Assembly: GCA_026391315.1 (NCBI GenBank)
Contig: JAPLDT010000009.1
Span: 124,001 to 188,000, forward strand
Direction: 5' to 3'
Length of the DNA stretch: 64,000 bases
From: Bacteroidia bacterium
GTDB taxonomy: Bacteria; Bacteroidota; Bacteroidia; Bacteroidales; Prolixibacteraceae
The notes under the pieces were generated by a model. It worked only from the letters and a program-made list of their open reading frames with translations. It did no database searches and was not told the origin of the DNA. The first letter of the stretch is position 1; each line of letters opens with the position of its first letter. Below, piece by piece: positions 18,622-27,217 of the stretch. The position numbers and the translations under genes are program-made.

Positions 18622-20082
18622 TTAAGAATATTTCATGTAGACTGTTTTATATTTTATAAAGAATTCAATACCCGTTTTTCCTGCTTCAGGCATACCCACC
18701 CCCGATTCTTTAATCCCACCAAATGGAAGCTGAGGTTCTTTTAATGAAGTCATCAAATTCACATGGGTAAATCCCACTTCTGTTTGTTGAACAAAAGTCA
18801 TGGCATGTTTAAGATTATTTGTGAATATGGATGAGCTTAATCCAAAAACTATGTCGTTGGAAACTTTTATTGCTTCTTCAAAATTCTCAACGGTAATAAC
18901 TGATAGTACCGGTCCAAAAATTTCTTCCTGTGCTATTTTCATGTCAGGTTTCACACCGACAAATATGGTAGGTTCAATAAAACAACCCTCTTTTAAATGG
19001 TTATTTCGAACTTCATTCCCTCCTGCTAAAAGGATTGCCCCTTCCTTTTTGCCAGATTCAATATACTTCTTAATGTTTTCAAACTGGTCAGTACCACAAA
19101 CAGGACCCATACCTGCATTCTGATCGAAACCATCTCCAACTATTATTGCGTTTGTCGCTTTAACAAGCTTCTCGATAAATTCTTGTGCCACTTTTTTAAC
19201 TACGATAGCCCGGCTTGTAGAAGTACACCATTGTCCGGAACAGGCAAATGCTGCTCTTGTAACCGCTTTTACAGCCAAATCGATATCTGCATCTTCTAAA
19301 ATAACCGTGGCATTTTTCCCTCCCAGTTCAAGTTGCGTACGTGTAGCATTAACAGAGGCCTTCTGATGAATTCCCATTCCTACTTCTGTCGATCCGGTAA
19401 ATGAAATGGCCTTTATTCTGGGGTCTGTAACCAGGATATTGCCTACTACACTACCCAAGCCTGTAATCATATTTAATACACCTGCAGGGATACCTCCTTC
19501 ATCAAATAATTTTGTAAACATATAACCGGTTTGAGGTGTCAAACTGGCAGGTTTAAAAACACAGGTATTACCGGCCATTAAAGCCGGTATAATCTTTCGG
19601 ACCGGAACATTAAAAGGAAAATTCCAGGGACTTATGACACTTACTACCCCCAATGGTTCTTTTACCGTGTAGGCGAATACCCCATCAATGCTAACCGGAA
19701 CTGTCTCTCCGAACAGGCGTAATCCTTCATTTATTTGAAATTCCATTTCAGCAATAGCTGAATCAATCTCACCCAATGAATCAGATACTATTTTCCCGTT
19801 TTCCAGGGTAATGATTTGGGCGATATCCTCTCTTCTTTCGATCATTAAGGCAAGAACTTTCTTGAGATATTTTGCCCTGGCAAAAGGGGAAAGGATCTTC
19901 CACTCTGTAAATGCAGATTGAGCAGCTTCAATTGCAAGCCTGGTATCTTCTTTTGATGAAAGTGGAAATAATCCCGTTACTTCAGATAACCTGGAAGGAT
20001 TTCTTTGTTCAAATGTATCATGTGTACTGGCATCAAGCCATTGTCCATTGATGTAATTTTTGAAAGTCTTTGATTCGTTCAT
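18622..20082 (-). CDS. NAD(P)-dependent aldehyde dehydrogenase
   Basis: From the ATG at 20082 (MNESKTFKNYINGQW) the protein has about 486 residues; a longer frame adds 14 residues without family resemblance. Key parts are SPWNFPFNVP, the cofactor loop FTGSTEVGMGI, the catalytic glutamate in LELGGKNATVI, and the catalytic cysteine in ACSGQWCTSTSR, then EEIFGPVLSV. It belongs to the ALDH superfamily branch with lactaldehyde, glycolaldehyde and 2-oxoglutarate-semialdehyde dehydrogenases. In this operon it would oxidise an aldehyde or aldehyde acid released by sugar cleavage. The fused E1 gene ends 62 bases upstream. Confidence 0.93.
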   Translation of the reverse strand: MNESKTFKNYINGQWLDASTHDTFEQRNPSRLSEVTGLFPLSSKEDTRLAIEAAQSAFTEWKILSPFARAKYLKKVLALMIERREDIAQIITLENGKIVSDSLGEIDSAIAEMEFQINEGLRLFGETVPVSIDGVFAYTVKEPLGVVSVISPWNFPFNVPVRKIIPALMAGNTCVFKPASLTPQTGYMFTKLFDEGGIPAGVLNMITGLGSVVGNILVTDPRIKAISFTGSTEVGMGIHQKASVNATRTQLELGGKNATVILEDADIDLAVKAVTRAAFACSGQWCTSTSRAIVVKKVAQEFIEKLVKATNAIIVGDGFDQNAGMGPVCGTDQFENIKKYIESGKKEGAILLAGGNEVRNNHLKEGCFIEPTIFVGVKPDMKIAQEEIFGPVLSVITVENFEEAIKVSNDIVFGLSSSIFTNNLKHAMTFVQQTEVGFTHVNLMTSLKEPQLPFGGIKESGVGMPEAGKTGIEFFIKYKTVYMKYS

Positions 20083-20144
20083 CTCTTTGTTTGTTATACC
20101 AAAAAAATATTGGCAGATCATCATTTTTTATTGATTGGAAATAT

Positions 20145-22319
20145 CTATTTCCATTGTCGCTTTGCGGCCAAAACCGTATTTCTAATAATGGTCTCATCAT
20201 CAATCATCGCCGCTTTTTCCAACACTTTGGAAACTGAATTGGGAACATCCAAAGAAGTTAAACGCATTACAGGACTATCAAGATAATCAAAGTACTTTTC
20301 TGTAAGTTCAGCAGCGATTTTTGATCCAATAGAATGGTTTGCAGGAGCTTCTTCAACCACTATTGCCACACCGGTTTTTTTCAGGGATTCGCCAACAGTT
20401 TCAAAATCGAGTCCGGGTAAATCAATGGTACGCAAATCTATGATTTCGACTGAAATTCCCTTTTCTTTAAAATTCGAAATTAATTGTTCACACCGATAGG
20501 CCATTACTCCGTATGTTACTAGCGTCACATCTTTGCCTGTTGAAACTATTCTCGCTTTGCCAAAAGGTATAAAATAATCAAGTTCATTTTCCGGCACAGG
20601 AAATTTTAGTGGATATAACTGATGGTGTTCGATAATTACTACAGGATCGTTCGATTGCATGGCAGTATTAAATAAACCGATATAGTCAAACGCATTGGAT
20701 GGAGCAACAATGCGCCAACCGCTAAACAGGGCATATAATCCAACCGGATCCATGGAATGTTGACCGCCATAACCGCAGCCGACAGCAATGCGGATTCTTA
20801 AAACCAAAGGTATGTCAGTTGTATTGCCATACATATGTCTGGCTTTTGCAATCTGGTTAAAAATTTGATCGGCTGCTACCAGTGAAAAATCCGGGAACAT
20901 TATTTCGATCACTGGCCGCATCCCTGACATTGCAGCTCCCAGACCCAATCCTGTAAAACCAGCTTCAGAAATAGGTGTATTCAGGACCCTGGATGGGTAT
21001 TTTTCCGGTAATCCTTTGGTTGCACCGTAAGCGCCTCCCCCAAAATTTGCAACTTCTTCTCCCAAAACAAATGTTCCTTCATCTTTTTCAAGCCATCGGC
21101 CCGTTGCAGAAGAGATAGAATCAGAATATTTCTGCTCTTTCAGAGTAGTATAATTTTCTCTTTCACTGAATTTTATGTGTTTGAACTCACTGCCATCGCT
21201 TTTAACTCCAATCGATGCAGATTCAGGGGGAGGAAACATCCCGGCTTTGACTATTTTCTTTTCACTCCCTTCAGTGTAAAAACCTACAGCATTCTTAACT
21301 GCCTGGAATGCCATGTCTTTTACGTGCTCAGTTTCCTTCCTTGAAAAAATGCCATTCTTTATCAGATTAGCAGGCAAATTCAGTATTACCTCTTTTTTAA
21401 TCCAGTTATCTTCTTCTTCTTTCGACCGATATTTAAAAGCGCTGCCTGGCAGATCTCCAGCATGATGAAAGCGTCTATAGCATTTAGCTTCAACAAAACA
21501 AGGTCGGCTATTTTTTCTGATATCGTTGCTAACAGAGTTCATTAGCTGGTATATTGCAAATACGTCATTACCATCTACAATGTGCGCATCCATGCCATAG
21601 GAAGATGCACGAACGGATAATTCTGATACAGCACACGAATCTTCAATTTTTGTGGCAACTGCGTATTCATTGTTTTCAAGGAAAAAAATGATCGGCAATT
21701 TCCAAAGTCCGGCGAGATTACAAGCTTCATGAAATGCTCCCTGATTGATGGCTCCATCCCCGAAAAAACAGACCACTACATTACCTGTATTGTAATATTT
21801 TTCCATGAATGCAGCCCCTGTTGCAAGTGGTATTCCTCCTGCAACAATAGCATTTGAACCCAAAAATCCAGCATTTTTATCACGCAAATGCATCGAACCA
21901 CCTCTCCCTCCACAGTAACCATCGGCTAGCCCCATAATCTCTGCAAGTGTTTTTCTGACAACTGTCTCCGCATCATTCGGTAATTCATCCAGGATGGGAT
22001 TCCAGGTTTCCGGTACGTAATATTGTAATACTTTTGATAAAAACTGATGGTGGGAACGATGTGTTCCAAAAAATTTATCCGAAGTTTTTAATGCTGCGAC
22101 ACTTGCAGCCGCTATTGCCTCTTGTCCAATACTGGTATGAACTGGTCCCCAAATGCAATCATCATTTTTTAATTTTAGTAACTCTGTTTCAAATTCATTG
22201 ATCACGAATACATCAAAAAGAATTCGTGCCAATTTTATTTTGTCTATCGATTTCAGGTCTATTATTTCACTTTCCCATTTGTATCCTTTAAAATCATAAT
22301 TCATTTCGAATTTTTTCAT
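20145..22319 (-). CDS. Fused E1 alpha-beta TPP-dependent 2-oxoacid/acetoin dehydrogenase
   Basis: I choose the ATG at 22319 (MKKFEMNYDFKGYKW), giving 724 residues; a further ATG at 22364 would overlap the VOC gene. The first half (about 1-370) is E1 alpha, with the TPP/Mg motif GDGAINQGAFHEACNLAGLWKLP...ENN and the GGRGGSMH loop. The second half (about 385-724) is E1 beta, with LGEEVANFGGGAYGATKGL, ISEAGFTGLGLGAAMSGMRPV and HSMDPVGLYA. Fused E1 proteins are known in branched-chain and acetoin-type complexes. No E2 gene is adjacent; the only E2 in the window is at 27218. It probably cleaves a 2-oxo or acetoin-like sugar-derived substrate. Confidence 0.88.
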   Translation of the reverse strand: MKKFEMNYDFKGYKWESEIIDLKSIDKIKLARILFDVFVINEFETELLKLKNDDCIWGPVHTSIGQEAIAAASVAALKTSDKFFGTHRSHHQFLSKVLQYYVPETWNPILDELPNDAETVVRKTLAEIMGLADGYCGGRGGSMHLRDKNAGFLGSNAIVAGGIPLATGAAFMEKYYNTGNVVVCFFGDGAINQGAFHEACNLAGLWKLPIIFFLENNEYAVATKIEDSCAVSELSVRASSYGMDAHIVDGNDVFAIYQLMNSVSNDIRKNSRPCFVEAKCYRRFHHAGDLPGSAFKYRSKEEEDNWIKKEVILNLPANLIKNGIFSRKETEHVKDMAFQAVKNAVGFYTEGSEKKIVKAGMFPPPESASIGVKSDGSEFKHIKFSERENYTTLKEQKYSDSISSATGRWLEKDEGTFVLGEEVANFGGGAYGATKGLPEKYPSRVLNTPISEAGFTGLGLGAAMSGMRPVIEIMFPDFSLVAADQIFNQIAKARHMYGNTTDIPLVLRIRIAVGCGYGGQHSMDPVGLYALFSGWRIVAPSNAFDYIGLFNTAMQSNDPVVIIEHHQLYPLKFPVPENELDYFIPFGKARIVSTGKDVTLVTYGVMAYRCEQLISNFKEKGISVEIIDLRTIDLPGLDFETVGESLKKTGVAIVVEEAPANHSIGSKIAAELTEKYFDYLDSPVMRLTSLDVPNSVSKVLEKAAMIDDETIIRNTVLAAKRQWK

Positions 22320-22342
22320 AAATCCTCTCTTATATAGTAAAT

Positions 22343-22771
22343 TTAACTCTCTCTTAACTCGCAAACTTCATGATCCGGTCCATAGAAATAACAGATCCAG
22401 ACATCTTTTCTGAATTCTACCGGTTCGCTAATAAAAACAACACCTTCATTTTTCAACTTTGAATAATCATTTCTGACATCTGACGATCGAAAACCGGCAT
22501 GAACAAACCCATTATCAGCTTGTCTAAAGTCCTTCGGTATTTTTTTCCCATTTGGTGCAGTGTATTCAAAAAGTTCAAGCATATTCGGCCCTGATCTCAA
22601 ATGCGCTATTCGGGCAACACAGCCAGGCATACCTACAACTTTTCCTAAAAGAGGATTTGTATTCGCTTCGATAATCCGAATGACTTCACATTGTAAATTT
22701 TTACAATAAAAATCAATCGATTTATCCAGATTTGAAACACTAAGTCCTACATGTTCAAGACCTTCAATCAT
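22343..22771 (-). CDS. VOC (glyoxalase/epimerase) superfamily protein
   Basis: The 142-residue protein shows the vicinal-oxygen-chelate repeats: MIEGLEHVGLSVSNLDKSIDFY at the start (metal histidine H7), NMLELFEYTAPNG (E in the metal site) and FVHAGFRSSDV with H, then CYFYGPDHEVCELRES at the end. The family covers glyoxalases, methylmalonyl-CoA epimerases, dioxygenases and lyases, so the reaction cannot be named. The gene overlaps the stop of the LarA-like gene by 8 bases (ATGATTGA), so the two are coupled and may act on the same or consecutive intermediates, for example two stereochemical inversions. Confidence 0.85.
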   Translation of the reverse strand: MIEGLEHVGLSVSNLDKSIDFYCKNLQCEVIRIIEANTNPLLGKVVGMPGCVARIAHLRSGPNMLELFEYTAPNGKKIPKDFRQADNGFVHAGFRSSDVRNDYSKLKNEGVVFISEPVEFRKDVWICYFYGPDHEVCELRES

Positions 22772-24047
22772 TTTGTTTAAATCTATTTATTTCAGCCCAT
22801 AACCCTTGAGCCGGGTTTGATACATAAAAAATTTCTTCTCCGTCTGGCAAAATATTTTCTCCATCTTTTAGTGTAGATGGATTATATCTTTTTACCATTT
22901 CATCATAATCGGCAAAATTGCAGTTAACTGATTCAATGTCTTTTTGTGATAATTTTTTTACTCCGTAGATTACTTTAAATCTTTTTTCAGGTGAGCTGAT
23001 AATAAGGTGTGAAACAGGTGTCAGGTTATTGGCTAAATCAGTATTCTCATCGATTGACTGAAGCAATTTTTCAGTGGTTTGATATCCATATTTCCGAATA
23101 ATCTGGTCATTCACAGGATCTTCTCCAAAAGTATTGATACCAGGACAAAGAATAATTAATTCACCGCCATCGGCAACAACCATTCTGGTTCTGAATATCG
23201 CTTTGTTCCCAACCCATGTTGACTTAAACTCATCCGGCTCAAGGTATGCTATTACTTTTTTATACTCTTTTTTTTGCAATTTTATGTTAACCTCCTGACA
23301 CAATGCAGCCCCCCGGAGATAGCATTCTTCATCATTCCCGGCAAATATTCCCCTAGTAACTATTTGTTCATCCTTATCAACACCTCTAACAGTCAATATA
23401 TATGAGATTGGTAATTGATTGGTAAAATTATCCCCCATATAATTCAACACTTTTCTCACAGGCGAGCTAATATGTCCCATCATTTTTTCCAGACCATACA
23501 GAGCCCCGATAAAGTGGGTTTTGTCAATTATGTCTTTCCCTCCAACACCTATAAATATGTTCTTGTTAAAGTTGGCAATTCCAACCAGCTCATGCGGAAC
23601 TAATTGACCAACAGATATAATCTGATCCCACTTGCCTTCAACCAATGTTTTATTAACCTCACAATGAACAGGAAAATCAACTAGTCCCCCTGTAAACCCT
23701 TTAATAATTTCAGAGGGAATTGTTCCAATTCTGATGATATCGTTCTTCCAATCATGTCGTTTGAAAATTTCATGTGGTATTCCCTGATACATCGTGTTTA
23801 ATTCGTTGTCTGAAAGAGGAATATGAGTCCCAAGAGTTGGCATAATCTCAATATAGGAGCTGTTCTTTAATTTATTATATAACATGACTGTTATTTCGCC
23901 TGCATACGAATGGTAACGGGTGAAATCAGGAGGAAGTATCAATACCCTGCCTAAATTTCCAAGCTTCTCCAGCATTGTATCAATCATCTCTGATATATGA
24001 TCTCTGTCTATCGTCAGATGCGCGGCCCCTTCAGAAAAAAATATCAT
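22764..24047 (-). CDS. LarA-like nickel-pincer 2-hydroxyacid racemase/epimerase
   Basis: The 427-residue protein aligns by motif with LarA lactate racemase: PPDFTRYHS (D41, R44), TLGTHIPLSDNE (H75), LVPHE (H152), GIANFNKNIFIGVGG (K162, equivalent to the lysine that binds the nickel pincer cofactor) and KTHF (H178). All positions known to matter in LarA are therefore kept. LarA homologues invert the C2 hydroxyl of 2-hydroxy acids by hydride transfer. In this operon the substrate would be a sugar acid such as an aldonate or tartrate, or lactate. The cofactor-maturation genes larB, larC and larE are not in the window. Confidence 0.85.
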   Translation of the reverse strand: MIFFSEGAAHLTIDRDHISEMIDTMLEKLGNLGRVLILPPDFTRYHSYAGEITVMLYNKLKNSSYIEIMPTLGTHIPLSDNELNTMYQGIPHEIFKRHDWKNDIIRIGTIPSEIIKGFTGGLVDFPVHCEVNKTLVEGKWDQIISVGQLVPHELVGIANFNKNIFIGVGGKDIIDKTHFIGALYGLEKMMGHISSPVRKVLNYMGDNFTNQLPISYILTVRGVDKDEQIVTRGIFAGNDEECYLRGAALCQEVNIKLQKKEYKKVIAYLEPDEFKSTWVGNKAIFRTRMVVADGGELIILCPGINTFGEDPVNDQIIRKYGYQTTEKLLQSIDENTDLANNLTPVSHLIISSPEKRFKVIYGVKKLSQKDIESVNCNFADYDEMVKRYNPSTLKDGENILPDGEEIFYVSNPAQGLWAEINRFKQND

Positions 24048-24095
24048 TTTAATAATTTTATAAAATATTATTAATCAGCCTAATAATCATAAATA

Positions 24096-24809
24096 TTACA
24101 TTCTCTGGCCCCCGTTAATACCAATTGTAATCCCCGTTAAATAAGAAGCTAAATCCGATGCCAAAACCAAAATAATATTTGCAACTTCTTCGGGAGTACC
24201 CATTCTTCCCAATGGAATTGATTGTATATATTGTCTTATTTGCTCAGGCGTTGACTCTTTGTGAATTGCTGTATCTATTACTCCGGGTGCAACTGCGTTA
24301 ACCCGGATTCCATATTGAGCGCCACTTTTAGCAAACGATTTCGTGAGACATTCTATGCCAGCCTTGCTGGCGCTGTAATGGGCTCCAACAGTAATTCCAC
24401 CAACCTGTCCTGCCACTGAAGCAAGATTAACGATTGCACCGGATCTGTTTTTGATCATTATCTTAAATACAGCCTGACTTAAATAAAATGTGGAAGTCAA
24501 ATTTACATCCATTACTTTTCTCCATTCATCATAAGTGATGTCTAATAAGGCTGTTCTTGGACAAATCCCTGCATTGTTGACCAGGATGTCAATTCTACTT
24601 TCTTTCTCAATTATTTGATTAACAAGATAATTGATGAATTCCTGATCTGAGATGTCTCCCTGAATAAAATTTGGATGGTTAATTTTTGTAATATCTGTCT
24701 GATATACAATTGCATTGTATTCTGAAAACTTATCACAAAGTGCTCTTCCAATGCCTCCTGCAGCTCCTGTAATAAGAACTACCTTTTTTTCAAATTCTGA
24801 AAATACCAT
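24096..24809 (-). CDS. SDR family oxidoreductase
   Basis: The 237-residue protein has TGAAGGIG (about 14-21), NNAG, the serine in NLASVAG, the catalytic tyrosine and lysine in HYSASKAG, and PGVIDTAIH. The C-terminus (YLTGITIGINGGQRM) is typical for FabG-like sugar dehydrogenases. An Asp near the end of beta-strand 2 (QTDITK) hints at NAD. It lies between the frameshifted RhaT-like gene and the LarA-like gene in the catabolic operon. Which hydroxyl it oxidises is unknown; the active site is complete. Confidence 0.85.
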   Translation of the reverse strand: MVFSEFEKKVVLITGAAGGIGRALCDKFSEYNAIVYQTDITKINHPNFIQGDISDQEFINYLVNQIIEKESRIDILVNNAGICPRTALLDITYDEWRKVMDVNLTSTFYLSQAVFKIMIKNRSGAIVNLASVAGQVGGITVGAHYSASKAGIECLTKSFAKSGAQYGIRVNAVAPGVIDTAIHKESTPEQIRQYIQSIPLGRMGTPEEVANIILVLASDLASYLTGITIGINGGQRM

Positions 24810-24841
24810 TTTATTAATTTAAAATTTAAAATAAGTATCTG

Positions 24842-25863
24842 TTACACAGTTGTATTACTATATGCGAGGATAATCACGGCAATCAGTATAACGCACAAAG
24901 CGAGATACATCATTTTTCTTGGCTTGCCTTTTACTCCTTTCCATTCTCCGCTCACAAATCCTACAACCTGGTTACCAACAACCTGCATTGACTGTTGGAT
25001 TCCATAACCAACAGATGCGCCAAGAATACCCAGTAACTTGAAACAATAAATTGAATACCTATTATGGCTCCGTATAAAAATTCATCCTTTCGGGCGAAAA
25101 GCAGATTCCATGTCTTTTTCTTTGTCATCATAAAGGCAGCATACATGAGGTTAATTAAAACACCCCCCAAACTAACCAATGCCCAAACAGTAAAATTTGC
25201 TGTTATCTCACCGGCACCCTGTTGCTTTACAGCCTCAATAATTGGCCCCTGACTATAAACAAACGCGAGTCCCAGACCGCAAGAGAGAATTCCAGCGACT
25301 ATTACCAGTAGTAATCCTTGCCGGAAATTTCCTGATGCTTGTTCTTTTTTTATCTGCTTACTTTGACTACCTAATATCTTTTCCCGGCCAAATCCTGCAA
25401 TACTTACCAATGTCACCCCAACAATGATTACAAATAACCCAATCAGAATGATAATACCTGGTACCGAAATCAGGTTTGGAGCATTGATAAATAGTCCGCT
25501 ACCTTTTAGTACAAGTGGCACAATAACTCCGATTGACATTCCAAGTGCAGACAAAATAGCTCCTGTGAGTGCTGCCCCTATTCTAATAACGCAAATCATA
25601 TACAATAAATTTGCTACACCCCAGGCCATTGTTAACAGATTGGAGATAAGTAACGGTTTAAACCCAACCGTTTTAATTAAAAGAATGGGATCCGGAACAT
25701 TTAATAAAACGATGATCCATGGATATATCACAATGCCAAAAAGAATATTATAAAACACATATTGCTCAAAGTGAATGTTTTTAATGATCTTCATAGGCCA
25801 GGCAGCTGCACCTGTGCCAAACCCGGCAAGTGTGACAAAAATTAATCCGATAATTATTTCCAT
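24842..25863 (-). pseudogene. RhaT-like transporter with a -1 frame change
   Basis: From 25863 the frame encodes MEIIIGLIFVTLAGFGTGAAAWPMK and eight or more membrane helices of the RhaT family. Near 25030-25045 the family resemblance leaves this frame (which ends artificially at 24961) and continues one base back as LLGILGASVGYGIQQSMQ and FVSGEWKGVKGKPRK, ending ILAYSNTTV at 24842. This tail matches the end of the intact RhaT-like protein (AGEWKG, GYANT). One missing base explains it. It may be a recent pseudogene or a read error. If intact it would give about 339 residues and be a second deoxysugar importer. Confidence 0.75.
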
Positions 25864-25877
25864 TTTTTTTATTTATG

Positions 25878-26288
25878 CTAATCTTCGTTAATTGTTTTAA
25901 AAGATTTTCCCCACGCTTTTATTCGCGAATGATATAGTTCATTATCATTCGCATCTTCCCAGAAGGTTAATAATACAAAGTCTTCAGTCTGGCTCTTATT
26001 ATCAAGTGCGTGGAAAACGTCTGCCGGTATATACACTACGCTGCCAGGTCTGATGTCGATTAGTTCCTCCCCAAGATGAAGGACTGCCTCACCCATTACT
26101 ACGTAGTAAATTTCTGTTACAGGATGTGTTCCGCCTGGTGTACTGCATCCTGCTTTTAAAGTACCTTCATTGATGTGGATGGACTTCCCTCCTGCAACAA
26201 TATTATCCATAAGCATCTTTGAAGAATAGGTACTGTCAACAACAAAAGACTTTACCTCCCATGAATTTATTACTTTACCTTTTCCCAT
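25878..26288 (-). CDS. Cupin-domain protein
   Basis: This 136-residue single-domain protein has cupin motif 1 (GCSTPGGTHPVTEIYYVVMGEA) and motif 2 (PGSVVYIPADVFHALDN), with the usual metal-ligand histidines and glutamate. Small cupins in sugar-acid operons act as isomerases or ligand sensors, but many have no assigned reaction. It lies 14 bases upstream of the frameshifted transporter gene and 52 bases after an SDR gene. The N-terminus (MGKGKVINSWEVKSFVVDST) has no signal peptide, so it is cytoplasmic. A second, frameshifted cupin is at 28460-28827. Confidence 0.85.
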   Translation of the reverse strand: MGKGKVINSWEVKSFVVDSTYSSKMLMDNIVAGGKSIHINEGTLKAGCSTPGGTHPVTEIYYVVMGEAVLHLGEELIDIRPGSVVYIPADVFHALDNKSQTEDFVLLTFWEDANDNELYHSRIKAWGKSFKTINED

Positions 26289-26340
26289 ATTATATCTCTA
26301 TTTTTGTTCAATTGATATTTTAAAAAATAGGATCTCCCTT

Positions 26341-27126
26341 TTACCAATCCCTTCCGAATCCGCTGGTCCAGCCCCCGTCTACAATGTGCACAGCGCCAGT
26401 TACATAGCTCGCCTCATCTGATGCAAGATAAAGAGCTGCATAACCTATGTCCTGTGGTGTTCCGGGTTTTTTCATAGGAATATGCGACATGATACTTTCA
26501 AACCTGTTGTCAGCGTACATTCCGGATTCTATCATTATGGTCCCTTGAATAGAACCTGGACAAATAACATTCACATTTACTCCAAACGAGGCCAATTCAA
26601 TTGCCATTGCTTTTGTAAGGTGTATAACTCCTGCTTTTGCTGCGGCGAAGGCACATTGATTTCTCATTGGAACCACTCCTACGATTGAACTGATGTTGAT
26701 TATTTTTCCGTAACCATTTTTAATCATATTAGGAAGTACTGCTTTGCTGCAATAGTAGACGCCGTCAAGGTCAACATTTATGATCTTTTTCCACATTTCA
26801 TCAGGAAATTCATGGATTGGCCCCCGGTCCTTCAAACCAATATTTATTCCGGCATTGTTAATAAGGATATCAATCTTACCGAATTCTTCAATAGTCTTGT
26901 CTGCCAATGCCTGAGCTTCATTTGCATCGCCCACATTGGCTTTAATAAAGATTGCTTTTTCTCCCGTGGACCTGATTTCCTCCACAACCTTGTTTCCTCC
27001 CTCCTCATCTATACCGTTTATCACTACTGTCGCTCCGTTATCAGCAAAGATGAACGCCATACCACGTCCAATACCGGATGTTGCTCCAGTGATAATTACT
27101 ACCTTATTTTTTAAATCAACTCTCAT
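26341..27126 (-). CDS. SDR protein lacking the catalytic tyrosine
   Basis: The 261-residue protein has TGATSGIG (about 13-20), NNAG, and the serine in NISSIVGVVPM. Where the family has Y-x-x-x-K it reads CAFAAAKAG: a phenylalanine codon (TTC) replaces the catalytic tyrosine while the lysine remains. The C-terminus (SYVTGAVHIVDGGWTSGFGRDW) is otherwise standard. The loss of the proton-donating tyrosine predicts little or no ordinary dehydrogenase activity. It may be a structural partner of another SDR, a binding protein, or an enzyme with altered chemistry. It sits between the cupin and the E2 gene. Confidence 0.85.
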   Translation of the reverse strand: MRVDLKNKVVIITGATSGIGRGMAFIFADNGATVVINGIDEEGGNKVVEEIRSTGEKAIFIKANVGDANEAQALADKTIEEFGKIDILINNAGINIGLKDRGPIHEFPDEMWKKIINVDLDGVYYCSKAVLPNMIKNGYGKIINISSIVGVVPMRNQCAFAAAKAGVIHLTKAMAIELASFGVNVNVICPGSIQGTIMIESGMYADNRFESIMSHIPMKKPGTPQDIGYAALYLASDEASYVTGAVHIVDGGWTSGFGRDW

Positions 27127-27217
27127 TTTTATTACATCCTATTATAATTACTCAAAATCTCTTAATAACGTTGTTTTTAAACCTTTAACTCAATCTTTTT
27201 TCAACGCTTAATTAGCA

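Noticed and set aside
24842-25863. Programmed frameshift in the RhaT-like gene
   Set aside because: No homopolymer or slippery heptamer is seen at the break and transporters have no known need for it; a lesion or read error is simpler.
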